From NCBI RefSeq assembly GCF_006715005.1, contig NZ_VFMJ01000001.1:4216001-4280000 (forward strand): a stretch of DNA of 64,000 nt, in the 5' to 3' direction. The first letter of the stretch is position 1. The number at the start of each line of letters is the position of its first letter. A program made the position numbers and the translations under genes. This DNA is from Serratia marcescens (GTDB lineage Bacteria > Pseudomonadota > Gammaproteobacteria > Enterobacterales > Enterobacteriaceae). Positions 17,975-26,407 of the stretch are shown here, piece after piece. The notes beneath the pieces were generated by a model. That model was not told the DNA's origin. It saw nothing but the letters and a program-made list of their open reading frames with translations, and ran no database searches.

Positions 17975-19249
17975 TCATTTTTTTGCCCGCATCATTTGCT
18001 GACGCAATTTGGCCACAACACCGCTTACATGGTCCCGCGACGCCAGGTGTTGACGGACTGGACCTGTTGGTTTTGCTGGCGACGCAGAGCAAGGTATTTG
18101 GCGTCGCGGTACAGGCCTGGCAGGTTCAGGGGATTTGGCACTCGCATACAATTCACCGTTTCTGGCGCGCTTGATGACCGCCAGTAGCCAGCCAGTGGGA
18201 TTATTCAGGTTGCCTTTGGCCATTGCCTGCTCAAGACTCTCCAGCACCTGACGGGAAACCTCTGCAGGCAATGCCTTAAGCTGGGCACCAATCTGCCGCT
18301 GATCATCCGTCGCTATGATGTTCTGCAGTTCGGCCGGCAACTCAGGTACGTACGTTGTTTTATTCACACTCTGTGTGAAAGAACGTACGTTACAGTTCGG
18401 TTTCGTTGATGCACCGTAAGTTACTGATTTAACCATGAGTTCGGAAAGCGAACTCGGTGTTTTGCCTCCCTGTTTTACACTGGGTTCGGTATCCGAACCG
18501 GGTTTAATTTGACTTAGTTCGGTATCCGAATCCGGGGATTTTTTACTGAGTTCGGCGTCCGAACTGGGGATATTTTCCTGTCGTTGAGACACTCTGACGG
18601 CCATCTGTTGCGGGGTTTGTGGCGACTCCAGCCGTTCAGCAATCGCCGCCATCTGGGAATGCTGATGACGCATTGTCGGATCATGCTGAATATCCGACAG
18701 TACCGACCAGGCCGTCTGGCTGACGGTGCGGTTTTTATGCGCACAGCCCATGGCGACCGTATCCAGCCAGGTCGGATCCAATGTCTCCGCATCACGGGCC
18801 GAGAGTGGTTCATCGTGTTGGGCATAGATATTCCCCCTCACCCGCCCTTGGCCGTCACGCACACGCCGGCACAAACTGAGCCAGCCGGTCAGCCGTAACA
18901 TCAGCAGCACGCGGCTGACGGTCTCGCGAGACGCCTTACCATTGAAGGGCGAGGCAAGCTGCAGCTGCAGCTCGTCATAGGTCGGGAACACTGCGCCCTG
19001 ATTCTGTTGCGCGTACAGGCGGATCATAATCCACGCAGTTTTATCCAGCGGTGACAGACGGGTGTCCAGGAGCAACCGGCGGGGGATGGAGTCATGCACA
19101 TTGCCCATGTACAGGAGACCGCTGCGCAGATTCGTGACATCGGGATTCCCCGCGTGCTTTTCCGCGCCTATTCGCTCCGCCAGGCGGGCATCCATTTGTT
19201 CGAGCGTAAAGGTGATCAGGCTGTCATCAGGTGTTTTGTTTATGCTCAT
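17975..19249 (-). CDS. STY4528-family ICE replication protein
   Basis: 424 residues from ATG at 19249. The N-terminal half (about 15-200) looks like a replication-initiator winged-helix region with RETVSRVLLMLRLTGWLSLCRRVRD, a helix-turn-helix-like stretch resembling plasmid Rep proteins. A low-complexity middle (about 228-275) has an 11-residue repeat of the type S-D-(T/A)-E-(L/P)-S, encoded by palindromic DNA. The C-terminal helical region (about 290-365) ends in a basic tail. It probably initiates autonomous replication of the excised element; family known from SPI-7, function inferred. Confidence 0.78.
   Translation of the reverse strand: MSINKTPDDSLITFTLEQMDARLAERIGAEKHAGNPDVTNLRSGLLYMGNVHDSIPRRLLLDTRLSPLDKTAWIMIRLYAQQNQGAVFPTYDELQLQLASPFNGKASRETVSRVLLMLRLTGWLSLCRRVRDGQGRVRGNIYAQHDEPLSARDAETLDPTWLDTVAMGCAHKNRTVSQTAWSVLSDIQHDPTMRHQHSQMAAIAERLESPQTPQQMAVRVSQRQENIPSSDAELSKKSPDSDTELSQIKPGSDTEPSVKQGGKTPSSLSELMVKSVTYGASTKPNCNVRSFTQSVNKTTYVPELPAELQNIIATDDQRQIGAQLKALPAEVSRQVLESLEQAMAKGNLNNPTGWLLAVIKRARNGELYASAKSPEPARPVPRRQIPCSASPAKPTGPVRQHLASRDHVSGVVAKLRQQMMRAKK
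18348..18390. repeat. nested inverted repeats inside the replication gene
   Basis: Outer arms ACGTACGTT (18,348-18,356) and AACGTACGT (18,382-18,390) enclose an inner palindrome TTCACAC-TCT-GTGTGAA (18,363-18,379). All matches are exact. Such a cruciform-prone site next to spaced palindromes is compatible with an origin or operator within the gene. Confidence 0.6.
18439..18564. repeat. four spaced 15 bp palindromes GTTCGG-nnn-CCGAAC
   Basis: Copies start at 18,439 (GTTCG-5-CGAAC), 18,484 (perfect), 18,517 (last base T) and 18,550 (perfect). Start-to-start spacing is 45, 33 and 33 bp. A half-site GTTCGG also lies at 18,395, 44 bp before the first copy. On the protein level they encode the S-D-x-E repeats of the replication protein. 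Regular, helically phased palindromes in an initiator gene resemble iterons or partition sites; a purely protein-level repeat is the alternative. Confidence 0.6.
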
Positions 19250-19362
19250 CGATTTTACGCATCCTTTTACGCTGCCCCCGCCCACAGGGCGAAGGCATCA
19301 AACGGTTGTTGGCCTAACGGCACTCAGGCCTGTACCCGATACCAGGTACAGGGTGAATGTCA

Positions 19363-19626
19363 TCACTTCCACAGTTCGTTGTTGTAGCGTTCATGGGTCA
19401 ACAGTTCCCAGTCATCACCACTGTTTCGGCTGAGCAGTCGCCAGCTGGTACCGATATCAATCTTCATCCAGGCACGCCCGGGGGCGTGCTTGCCTTTGAC
19501 ATGAAGGTGCTTGTAGTTACGTTCCCCGCGGCGGAAACGCCTGACCTGCTCCTTCGCCTTTCTCTGGCAGGATGGCGGCGCCGAACGGGGGACCTGCAAA
19601 CCCGGCATTAACATCACAGGCTTCAT
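19363..19626 (-). CDS. hypothetical ICE protein, basic
   Basis: 87 residues, strongly basic N-terminal half and a Trp-rich C-terminal half (SWRLLSRNSGDDWELL). It overlaps the DUF2857 gene by 4 bp (ATGA), and fills the space between that gene and the replication gene, which supports it being real. No family recognised; ICEs of this class often carry a small gene at this place. Confidence 0.65.
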   Translation of the reverse strand: MKPVMLMPGLQVPRSAPPSCQRKAKEQVRRFRRGERNYKHLHVKGKHAPGRAWMKIDIGTSWRLLSRNSGDDWELLTHERYNNELWK

Positions 19627-20252
19627 GCCAGCCTCCTTGTATTTCCTCCCGGCGTAGCGCGTGGCGTACGCACAGCCTGAATGGCTTTTCTGGCCGTCGC
19701 AGTCTGAGGGGCATCGAAGCTGCGGACGGCGTGCCAGACAGCCGTCAGAGAAACATCCATCTGTTCGGCGGCCAGCATCATGACGTCCAGTCCATCGGCA
19801 CTGGAGGCGTCATCGACGTCGGATTTTTGCCACTGGCGCCACAATGCCGCGTTCTCGTCGTCGCTGAGCGCTGCACAGCGCCCCTGGCGAATACTGATAC
19901 CGGTCATGCGCCGGCGGGCGGCAACTTCAACGGTGGAAAGGCCAAAATAGTGCTGCATCATTTCGATAGAGCCCCCCAACGCCAGTGCACGATCAATCCG
20001 CTGCATACGTTGCTGCTCACGGCGCGCATGTTGCAACATCAATGAGAAATTCTCGTGATGGATTTGGAAGGTCAGCACCGATACCGAGCTGTTCATCAGG
20101 TAATGCAGATCTTCAATGGTCAAACCGTGCAGCAGTTGCATCTCCTCCGTGGTCAGCCCCAGAGATTCACAGCGGCGGATATAGCCTGATTTAAGTTCCA
20201 TCACGAGCTGAGTGAGCAGGCTGTTCGTCGCCTGAGACAAGCTATTACTCAT
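19623..20252 (-). CDS. DUF2857 family protein, likely DNA-binding regulator
   Basis: 209 residues from ATG at 20252, behind a G-rich ribosome site; this overlaps the 71-residue gene by 8 bp. Helical throughout. The region about 85-130 (MMQHYFGLSTVEVAARRRMTG) looks like a helix-turn-helix. DUF2857 proteins are standard in the regulatory/replication region of SPI-7-type ICEs and may act as FlhC-like regulators; target genes are unknown. Confidence 0.78.
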   Translation of the reverse strand: MSNSLSQATNSLLTQLVMELKSGYIRRCESLGLTTEEMQLLHGLTIEDLHYLMNSSVSVLTFQIHHENFSLMLQHARREQQRMQRIDRALALGGSIEMMQHYFGLSTVEVAARRRMTGISIRQGRCAALSDDENAALWRQWQKSDVDDASSADGLDVMMLAAEQMDVSLTAVWHAVRSFDAPQTATARKAIQAVRTPRATPGGNTRRLA

Positions 20253-20460
20253 AGTGAAGCCCCCCGATTTCTGAAAAATATCTCGAAAAAAAAGCAAACA
20301 AGCATGCCAGCAACACCATGGAAACGAACAGGAATGGCAACGCTGAAATGAAGTTTTTGCCCTTGTCCTTAAACCACGTTCTGGGATCAGGAACGTCGCG
20401 CATAAACAGGAACCAAAAAATGAAGGACAGCATTGTGATAAGGAATAGATAAAGGTTCAT
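20245..20460 (-). CDS. small inner-membrane protein
   Basis: 71 residues with two membrane helices (about 3-20 and 41-60) separated by a basic loop. GGAGG 8 bases before the ATG and a 4 bp overlap with the DUF2786 gene (ATGA) support translation. No family recognised. Confidence 0.65.
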   Translation of the reverse strand: MNLYLFLITMLSFIFWFLFMRDVPDPRTWFKDKGKNFISALPFLFVSMVLLACLFAFFSRYFSEIGGLHYE

Positions 20461-21179
20461 GAATTGCGTCCTCCCTGATAACCAATGCCAGTGGTCACAG
20501 CCCCCTGAACACCCTGGTGTAAACGGGCGTTCTGGCCTGCTTCGAATCCACGTAATCGGGCAATATCATCACCGCGGCAGGTTTTCGGGGCGCGCGTTTG
20601 CAACTCCCCCATCTTTTGGCTTTCGAGCCAGGTTCCCATCAGCTCGCATTCCTGTTCAGTAACGGTAAACGTCGTGATGACTCTCCGGACGCCGGCAACC
20701 CAGCCGGCACGAAACTGCTCAGCTCGGGCACGCCGCGTGCTCATGTTCAGGCGCTTATTCTGGGTTTTCAGGTAGTCTGCAGTCGCATCTTTCAACTGCC
20801 GGCTCAGCACATCGAACGCATAAGCCGCAACGGTCGGCCGCTCACTAAAACCGTAGAACGTCACGTTGCGGCGCGGGCCCGACGCGGTATCCCGCCAGGA
20901 AAAATACAAACGGCATCCAAAGGCGCGGGCAATCGCCCACGCCAGCCCGGACATCCATTCAGGCAGTTTTTGTTTCGCTTCGGAAGGTGCTCCCTGGCTC
21001 GGTGCCGTCTGGATAGATGACAGGCTGGCTTCCAGCTCGCTGATGCCATATTTTTCCATCAGTTTTTGCGCCCGGGCTAACGCCAGTCCAGCCTCACGCG
21101 CATTGCTGTTGCTGCGAGCCAGCTCAAGCAGTTTGCGCACCAGTTTCACCAGGCGCGCCTGTCGTTGTGAATGGCTCAT
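20457..21179 (-). CDS. DUF2786 family protein
   Basis: 240 residues. The N-terminal 45 residues (LVRKLLELARSNSN...EAGLALARAQKLMEKYGI) are the DUF2786 helix bundle. The centre (about 75-200) has an aromatic pattern seen in DUF7168-type extensions and a final conserved SRG-like region around GDDIARLRGFEAG. Function unknown; commonly found on phages and mobile elements. Its ATG shares one base with the ParB stop codon (TGATG). Confidence 0.83.
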   Translation of the reverse strand: MSHSQRQARLVKLVRKLLELARSNSNAREAGLALARAQKLMEKYGISELEASLSSIQTAPSQGAPSEAKQKLPEWMSGLAWAIARAFGCRLYFSWRDTASGPRRNVTFYGFSERPTVAAYAFDVLSRQLKDATADYLKTQNKRLNMSTRRARAEQFRAGWVAGVRRVITTFTVTEQECELMGTWLESQKMGELQTRAPKTCRGDDIARLRGFEAGQNARLHQGVQGAVTTGIGYQGGRNS

Positions 21180-22915
21180 CAGGCTGTCTCCTCTGTTGCA
21201 GATAAGTCACGCTGCAGTTCACGCAGACGGCGTAAGACGCGAATAAGGCGCATTAATTTCACGGCATGAATATCGTCAAGCAAAGGCCAGTCAGCCGCAT
21301 TTTCCGACCCGATAAGGGCTTCATTGAGCGAGCTGGATGAGGCACCGTCCGGGTTGTTGCCGGCAAGGGTCAGGAGTAATGCGGTAAAGCGAGAGGGACG
21401 TTCGGCAGTCAATGCATAGCCGGCAGCCTGCAAGTCGGCTTTATCGACTTTGATTTCAGCCTCGCAGCCCGCCACTTCGGCCAGTTCGAATGCCAATCGG
21501 AAGGTGATCACCTGCAGGTGCTCGATATCATCCTGCAGGGCGGAAATAGCCCAAATAGAGAAGACCGGCTCAAGTCCTACCTCGGCAAAAGGCACCTCTG
21601 CAACAGGGGGTACACCTTGCTTTGGCTGTGTCACGGTATTGCTGTGAGGGGCTGTCGTCTCATGAGGGTCCGGCAGGGGGACGGTGGTATTCTCATCGTC
21701 TAAAACCGTTTCAACGTCCCCCGACAACATCGGAGGCGCACCATACAAGTCAGGCTGAGTTTCAACACGGCGTTCAGTTTGAGTTGCAGGCGTTTCCTCT
21801 TCCTGAGCGTTCTGTGATTCATCATCGGCATTTCCCGTTGATTCATGCAACGCGCTGTCCAGCACTAAAGAAGATCTTTCTCCCTGTACTTCAGGTACCG
21901 TCGGTCCGCCGATATTTCCCTGCTGCAGTGCTGGCGCCAGTTCGACAGTATTGCTTTCGCCTGACAGCTCAGGCGTTAATGCCGGCTCAGGCTCACCGAG
22001 GTGCTTGCGCCGGTTTTGCTCTTTGGGATCGAGCTCCAATAGCCAGCGGTCATAATTGAGCAACGGGTGTGGCAACGCGTTGATGAGCGCACCAATCAAC
22101 TCATCACGGAACATATCCAGCGAATAGTCCTCGGGCGAATCAAAATGGCTGCATACATCACCGAAAACGGTATCAAATGGCTGCTTTGGTTCTTGGGTAA
22201 TACAGTGCTTCTGCCAGGTGGTTTCTGCATGGGATCGCATAGCCAGCAACTGCAGAATTTGTGGACGCCCCAGGCCTGTCTCCAATAAATGAGGCATATA
22301 GGGATACAGGTACTGCACCGTATCCTCCATCCTACTGATACTGGAATTATGGACGGGGTAACCTTGTGCGGTAAGAAGTGTCGAGAGTTCACGCAGTGAG
22401 ACGGCTTTCCCCAACTCCGCTTCATATAAAGCCCGGGCCTGTCGAATGCCAAACGCTTTTTCAATGAAGCTCAGATCACCACGTACCTCATTCTCGGCAA
22501 GATGACCAATCACGCAGGATAATCGTCCTGGCCAGGGCTTGAATACACAAGAGAAGCGATAAAACCGTTCTTCTCCCGTTTCCTGCCAGAGCTCGGAAGG
22601 AATGGCATAACGCGTATTGCCTCCATCACTGAAAAAATACCCCAGCTCTGGACGTTCCGGATCACGAGTCACCTTCGGTACCGTATCGAGACCTCGAGCT
22701 AGAATTGATGACTTAATTTCCTCATATCTCGGATTACGCGAGGTTCGTGGGTTATCCGGATTCGGGTTCACTTCATCCAGGGTCAATACCAACGGCATTT
22801 CACTGACAGGGGTTTCCGCCAGCACAGGGGCTAAAGGTTGTGTGCCTGCTGCAGTCTTGCCCTGCTGGAGCAAAGCACTGTTCAGATCGAGGATCTTGGT
22901 TTTAGTACGCGCCAT
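21179..22915 (-). CDS. parB: ICE partition protein ParB (PFGI-1 class)
   Basis: 578 residues, longer than chromosomal ParB, as usual for this ICE class. ParB/Srx nuclease-like domain about 42-150 (NPDNPRT; DGGNTRYAI), followed by a helix-turn-helix region about 150-215 (SLRELSTLLTAQGYPVHNSSISRM). The middle (about 300-440) is acidic, Pro/Thr/Glu-rich and probably disordered, and the C-terminal 130 residues form a helical domain. It should bind a parS-like site and work with the ParA encoded three genes upstream to stabilise the element. It lies 2 bp after dnaB. Confidence 0.86.
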   Translation of the reverse strand: MARTKTKILDLNSALLQQGKTAAGTQPLAPVLAETPVSEMPLVLTLDEVNPNPDNPRTSRNPRYEEIKSSILARGLDTVPKVTRDPERPELGYFFSDGGNTRYAIPSELWQETGEERFYRFSCVFKPWPGRLSCVIGHLAENEVRGDLSFIEKAFGIRQARALYEAELGKAVSLRELSTLLTAQGYPVHNSSISRMEDTVQYLYPYMPHLLETGLGRPQILQLLAMRSHAETTWQKHCITQEPKQPFDTVFGDVCSHFDSPEDYSLDMFRDELIGALINALPHPLLNYDRWLLELDPKEQNRRKHLGEPEPALTPELSGESNTVELAPALQQGNIGGPTVPEVQGERSSLVLDSALHESTGNADDESQNAQEEETPATQTERRVETQPDLYGAPPMLSGDVETVLDDENTTVPLPDPHETTAPHSNTVTQPKQGVPPVAEVPFAEVGLEPVFSIWAISALQDDIEHLQVITFRLAFELAEVAGCEAEIKVDKADLQAAGYALTAERPSRFTALLLTLAGNNPDGASSSSLNEALIGSENAADWPLLDDIHAVKLMRLIRVLRRLRELQRDLSATEETA

Positions 22916-22917
22916 AG

Positions 22918-24267
22918 TTACGCCCTCCCCGAGTATTGGTCATACTGACCATCGTGGAAGTCACTGAACGCGGTGAATTGCCCTTCAAACTTGACGCGAA
23001 CGGTGCCCGTTGCCCCCTGACGCTGCTTACCAATGATAATTTCTGCCGTGCCGGCATCATCAGAGTCAGCGTAATAGACCTCATCCCGGTAGATGAAGGC
23101 GATCACATCGGCATCCTGCTCCAGCGCACCAGAGTCTCGCAGGTCACCATTAAAGGGGCGTTTGTCAGCACGGCTTTCCAACTGACGGTTCAGCTGAGAC
23201 AACGCCACAACGGGACAATCAAGTTCTTTGGCCAGCGCTTTCAGACTGCGGGAAATTTCTGAAATTTCCTGGGTGCGGTTTTCCTGGCCAGGGCAACGCA
23301 TCAGCTGCAGGTAATCGATCATGATTAACCCCGGATTACCATACAACCGGGTATAGCGCCGTGCTTTGGAGCGTAGCAGTGCAGGGGTCAAATACGATTC
23401 ATCGTCAATAATCAGGCGGTTTTCCAATGGCAACAACCGCTCCATCGCTTTGGAAATGCGCGCCCAATCCTCATCATCCAACAGGCCGCTGCGCAGCCTT
23501 GAAAGTTCAACCCGCCCGTCAACAGCAATCAGGCGTTGGAGCAACTGCTCGCGCGGCATTTCCAGGCTAAAGAAGAATGCCGGTTTCTCCGTGCCTCGAA
23601 GTGCACCGGTGTAAGCGCTCAACGCAAAGGCGGTTTTACCCATCGACGGCCGTGCGGCAAATAAAACCAAATCCCCCGGCTGCAAACCACACGTCATCAC
23701 ATCAAGCTCTGAGAAGCCGGTCGGGGTGCCTGTGATACCATTACCGCCATTCACCGTCTCCAGATAGGTCACGACAGCATTCAGCCCATCGGTCAGGCTG
23801 ACATTTTGCTGTGAATGGGTTTGCTCAGAGAGCTGGAACAATTGCTGTTCTGCCCTTTCGGTCAGGGCCACAGAGTCTGCGCGGGGATGAGCAGCATCAG
23901 CGCTCAATTCACGTCCGAGCTGCAACAGGCTACGCAGTCGACTGCGTTCAGCGACAATCCCGGCATAGGCGACAATATTGGCTGCGCTCGGTGTGTTTTT
24001 AGACAACTCCGCCAGATAGGCAAAACCGCCGACCTGCTCGAGCTCACCATTTTGTTCCAGTGACTCATGGAGAGTAATCAGATCAATCGGCTGCTGAACA
24101 ACCATCAGACGAGCCATCGCCTGGAAGATTCGGCGATGTACCGCCAGATAAAAATCACGATCTCCAACTAATGGCAGAATGTCATCCCAACGCTCGTTAT
24201 CCAACATCAAGCCACCGAGAACGGCCTGCTCGGCATCCAAAGAATAAGGAATATGCATATCAACCAT
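22918..24267 (-). CDS. dnaB: replicative DNA helicase DnaB, element-borne
   Basis: 449 residues from ATG at 24267, with GGAGG 6 bases upstream; an upstream ATG at 24288 lacks this. N-terminal DnaB domain (PYSLDAEQAVLGGLML), then the RecA-like helicase domain with Walker A ARPSMGKT (about 203-210), Walker B in LIMIDYLQLM and the following SLKALAKELDCPVVALSQLNR. Such ICE-borne helicases let the excised or transferring element replicate. Slightly shorter than E. coli DnaB. It overlaps the preceding gene by 8 bp. Confidence 0.95.
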   Translation of the reverse strand: MVDMHIPYSLDAEQAVLGGLMLDNERWDDILPLVGDRDFYLAVHRRIFQAMARLMVVQQPIDLITLHESLEQNGELEQVGGFAYLAELSKNTPSAANIVAYAGIVAERSRLRSLLQLGRELSADAAHPRADSVALTERAEQQLFQLSEQTHSQQNVSLTDGLNAVVTYLETVNGGNGITGTPTGFSELDVMTCGLQPGDLVLFAARPSMGKTAFALSAYTGALRGTEKPAFFFSLEMPREQLLQRLIAVDGRVELSRLRSGLLDDEDWARISKAMERLLPLENRLIIDDESYLTPALLRSKARRYTRLYGNPGLIMIDYLQLMRCPGQENRTQEISEISRSLKALAKELDCPVVALSQLNRQLESRADKRPFNGDLRDSGALEQDADVIAFIYRDEVYYADSDDAGTAEIIIGKQRQGATGTVRVKFEGQFTAFSDFHDGQYDQYSGRA

Positions 24268-24925
24268 GACGCACCTCCGATCCTTCACCGTCAGTTGTTA
24301 ACGGGTGCCCAAGAAAAGTCGGGCAGCAAGAACAGACACCCAGCCCAGTTTCACGATTGACCTTGAGCCAACTGCATGGTTTGCTGTTTTTATCCAGACA
24401 AGCATGGCCATCTGTACAACCGCACCCTACGCAAGTTGCCTCTTTTAGATGAGTATTCTCGGCATCGGCGCCACAGATGTGCTCAAGCACCGCGGCGGCC
24501 TCATACGGAGCCTCGGCCATTTCGTGAAGACATTCGGCATCATAGAAGCTGGCAGCATGATTGGTTTTTGCCATCATCAACGCATGCATTTTCAGCATGC
24601 GGCGCAGTACATTCTCCATGGTTTCCAAATTACGGTTAAGCACATTGATGTAAGCCAGTAACTGTGGTGCTACAGCGGCCAGATAACCATTAGCCCGTTG
24701 CTCCTCAAGACTCACATCACGGCTCCCACCGTTATCCGACCAGTGCTCAAGCCCAAGTTTTTCCCAGTCTGGGACAATCGCGACATTAGGGATTTCCACA
24801 TGCTCGAAGCCGTTGACATCCACGACAGTGACACCATCGCTATAGAGTTCAAGAACCTGCCAGGATGCAGGTGCGGCTAACTCGCGCTGTTCATTAAGAA
24901 AGGTCACTAGCTGTTCAATATTCAT
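24260..24925 (-). CDS. ICE protein with Cys-rich C terminus
   Basis: 221 residues. The C-terminal quarter carries a CxxCxC...C...C...CxCC pattern (CVGCGCTDGHAC, then PCSWLKV, then GVCSCC), suggesting a small zinc- or iron-sulfur-binding fold also seen in phage proteins. The middle is helical (about 75-150). It lies between parA and dnaB, overlapping both by a few bases, so it belongs to the partition/replication operon. No name assigned. Confidence 0.72.
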   Translation of the reverse strand: MNIEQLVTFLNEQRELAAPASWQVLELYSDGVTVVDVNGFEHVEIPNVAIVPDWEKLGLEHWSDNGGSRDVSLEEQRANGYLAAVAPQLLAYINVLNRNLETMENVLRRMLKMHALMMAKTNHAASFYDAECLHEMAEAPYEAAAVLEHICGADAENTHLKEATCVGCGCTDGHACLDKNSKPCSWLKVNRETGLGVCSCCPTFLGHPLTTDGEGSEVRHG

Positions 24926-25839
24926 TGATTTGCCTCCTGACGTAGAACGTCGAAGTCGGCAACCCAGTGAGGGAACAACTCGCAGGCCAGCTCATACATA
25001 GTGTCAGCAGCAGCGAGTGTTGATGTACGGGTGGTGGTTCTTTCGAGACGATGAACAGGTTGTCCGGAAGCATGCCCCATTTTGTAGATTTCCAGCTTGG
25101 GGATGATGGTGTCGAGAAGGGAGACGTCGAAGGTATCTGCACGCAGATACTGCCCGTTTGCGATAATGCCGCGCAGACTATTCAGGGTCTGCCAATCCAG
25201 ATTCGTGTACTCCATGCAGTTCGTCAGAATACGGATACGCGGTAACGCAATACCGTAGCTGGTCAGCGGCAATAATCCCTCCATCAACCCCAATGTGCCA
25301 CGCAGAAACTCACGCGTATCCGGCAATATAGGCTTGATAACACCGACAGCGAACTCCGTACTGGCAACCAGAATCAGTTCGAGCATCACAGACGCCGCGC
25401 CTTTGGAGTCAATGATGATGACGTCGTACTCGTTGAACAAAGGGTGCTGCAGAACATTCTTCAGCCGCATACGACCATCAGGGGCATGCAACATGGCAGA
25501 AGATAAACGGTCGTGGGGATCGTTGGAAACGATGACATCGAGATTAGGGATAACAGAACGGGAGATGATTTCTTCGGGTTGGTTGAGATCGACAGTCTTC
25601 ATCAACAGTTCATACAAACCGCTGGGTGCCTCGTATTCCAGGGAGAAAATGCTGCTTGCGGTGGGTTGGGAGTGGTCACCATCGATGAGGAGAGTTTTTT
25701 TACCTGCATCGGCAAGGAAGCCGGCAAGGTTGGCGCTTTGAGTAGATTTACCCTCTCCGCCTTTGGTTGAAACCATAGGCACAACTTGAGGCTTAGTACT
25801 GTTAGAAACAGTAGCGGCTTTTGTGACGATATTTTCCAT
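24922..25839 (-). CDS. parA: ICE partition ATPase ParA
   Basis: 305 residues. Deviant Walker A motif STKGGEGKST (about 24-33), an Asp-rich switch region (LIDGDHSQPTASS) and DVIIIDSKGAASVML as Walker B, all typical of ParA/MinD-type ATPases. In PFGI-1/SPI-7-type ICEs this gene lies at the end of the element next to one attachment site, exactly as here (91 bp from the tRNA-Phe repeat). It is the first gene of the long minus-strand operon down to topB. Confidence 0.93.
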   Translation of the reverse strand: MENIVTKAATVSNSTKPQVVPMVSTKGGEGKSTQSANLAGFLADAGKKTLLIDGDHSQPTASSIFSLEYEAPSGLYELLMKTVDLNQPEEIISRSVIPNLDVIVSNDPHDRLSSAMLHAPDGRMRLKNVLQHPLFNEYDVIIIDSKGAASVMLELILVASTEFAVGVIKPILPDTREFLRGTLGLMEGLLPLTSYGIALPRIRILTNCMEYTNLDWQTLNSLRGIIANGQYLRADTFDVSLLDTIIPKLEIYKMGHASGQPVHRLERTTTRTSTLAAADTMYELACELFPHWVADFDVLRQEANQ

Positions 25840-25930
25840 GTGTACACTCGAATAAAGTATTCGATGAGTACAAATTCGATGCAGAAACTAATTTCACACT
25901 GCGATAATTCAACTTGCTAGCGAAGAGAGG
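25840..25930 (-). promoter_or_regulatory. parA promoter region and ICE end
   Basis: 91 bp between parA and the attachment site. It contains ATTCGATG twice (near 25,858 and 25,874) and an inverted GAATA-AAG-TATTC at about 25,848-25,860, a plausible operator for autoregulation by ParA/ParB or an ICE regulator. No -10/-35 pair is clear enough to name. Confidence 0.4.
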
Positions 25931-25976
25931 ATTGAAAATCCCCGTGTCCTTGGTTCGATTCCGAGTCCGGGCACCA
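25931..25976 (+). other. ICE attachment site: 3' 46 bp of tRNA-Phe
   Basis: The sequence from ATTGAAAATCCCC to the terminal CACCA matches the anticodon-to-CCA part of Enterobacterales tRNA-Phe (anticodon GAA), which I know from pheU/pheV. The 5' half is missing: upstream bases belong to the ICE. It is therefore the repeat formed when the element inserted into tRNA-Phe. Since the 3' end points right, the intact tRNA and the integrase should lie left of the window, and DNA to the right is chromosome. Confidence 0.9.
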
Positions 25977-26407
25977 CTATTTAGAGAACCCAGCCTATGG
26001 CTGGGTTTTTGCTTTTCAGTGACTGGACTCTCCATCGAACTGCGTTCGATTATTCGGCCAAGGGCCTCACCCTACGGGCCAGCGCTAAAGCGCTGTTCAA
26101 CGCGGCGCCAGCGCCGGTTGTCCGAGTCCGGTCGCCCTATTCAGAAGAACCCGCCTATGGCGGTTTTTTTGCTTTTCAGGGAGTGGACTCTCCATCGAAC
26201 TGCGTTCGATTATTCGGCCAAGGGCCTCACCCTGCGGGCCAGCGCTAAAGCGCTGTTCAACGCGGCGCCAGCGCCGGTTGTCCGAGTCCGGGCACCACTA
26301 TTTAGAGAACCCAGCCTATGGCTGGGTTTTTGCTTTTCAGGGACTGGACTCTCCATCGAACTGCGTTCGATTATTCGGCCAAAGGCCTCACCCTGCGGGC
26401 CAGCGAT
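25961..26407 (+). repeat. three tandem copies of a 160 bp unit starting with the tRNA-Phe 3' tip
   Basis: The unit begins CCGAGTCCGG at 25,961, 26,122 and 26,282 (spacing 161 and 160 bp); the third copy breaks off near 26,407. Each holds a T-arm/acceptor remnant, a hairpin terminator (AACCCAGCC-TAT-GGCTGGGTT in copies 1 and 3, a shorter AACCCGCC-TAT-GGCGGTTT form in copy 2), a stretch around GAACTGCGTTCGATTATTCGGCC, and a GC-rich end. Copy 2 has GTCGCCC in place of GGCACCA. The 193-codon plus-strand frame crossing it is an artefact of the repeat. Confidence 0.85.
25982..26013 (+). terminator. tRNA-Phe transcription terminator
   Basis: Hairpin AACCCAGCC-TAT-GGCTGGGTT followed by TTT, right after the tRNA 3' end. 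It is repeated at about 26,303-26,330 and in altered form at about 26,148-26,172 in the tandem units. Confidence 0.75.

Noticed and set aside
1..25930. Type IV conjugative pilus genes pilM-V
   Set aside because: Only the PilL-like gene is present; the genes after it belong to the channel module, so no pilus operon is in this part of the element.
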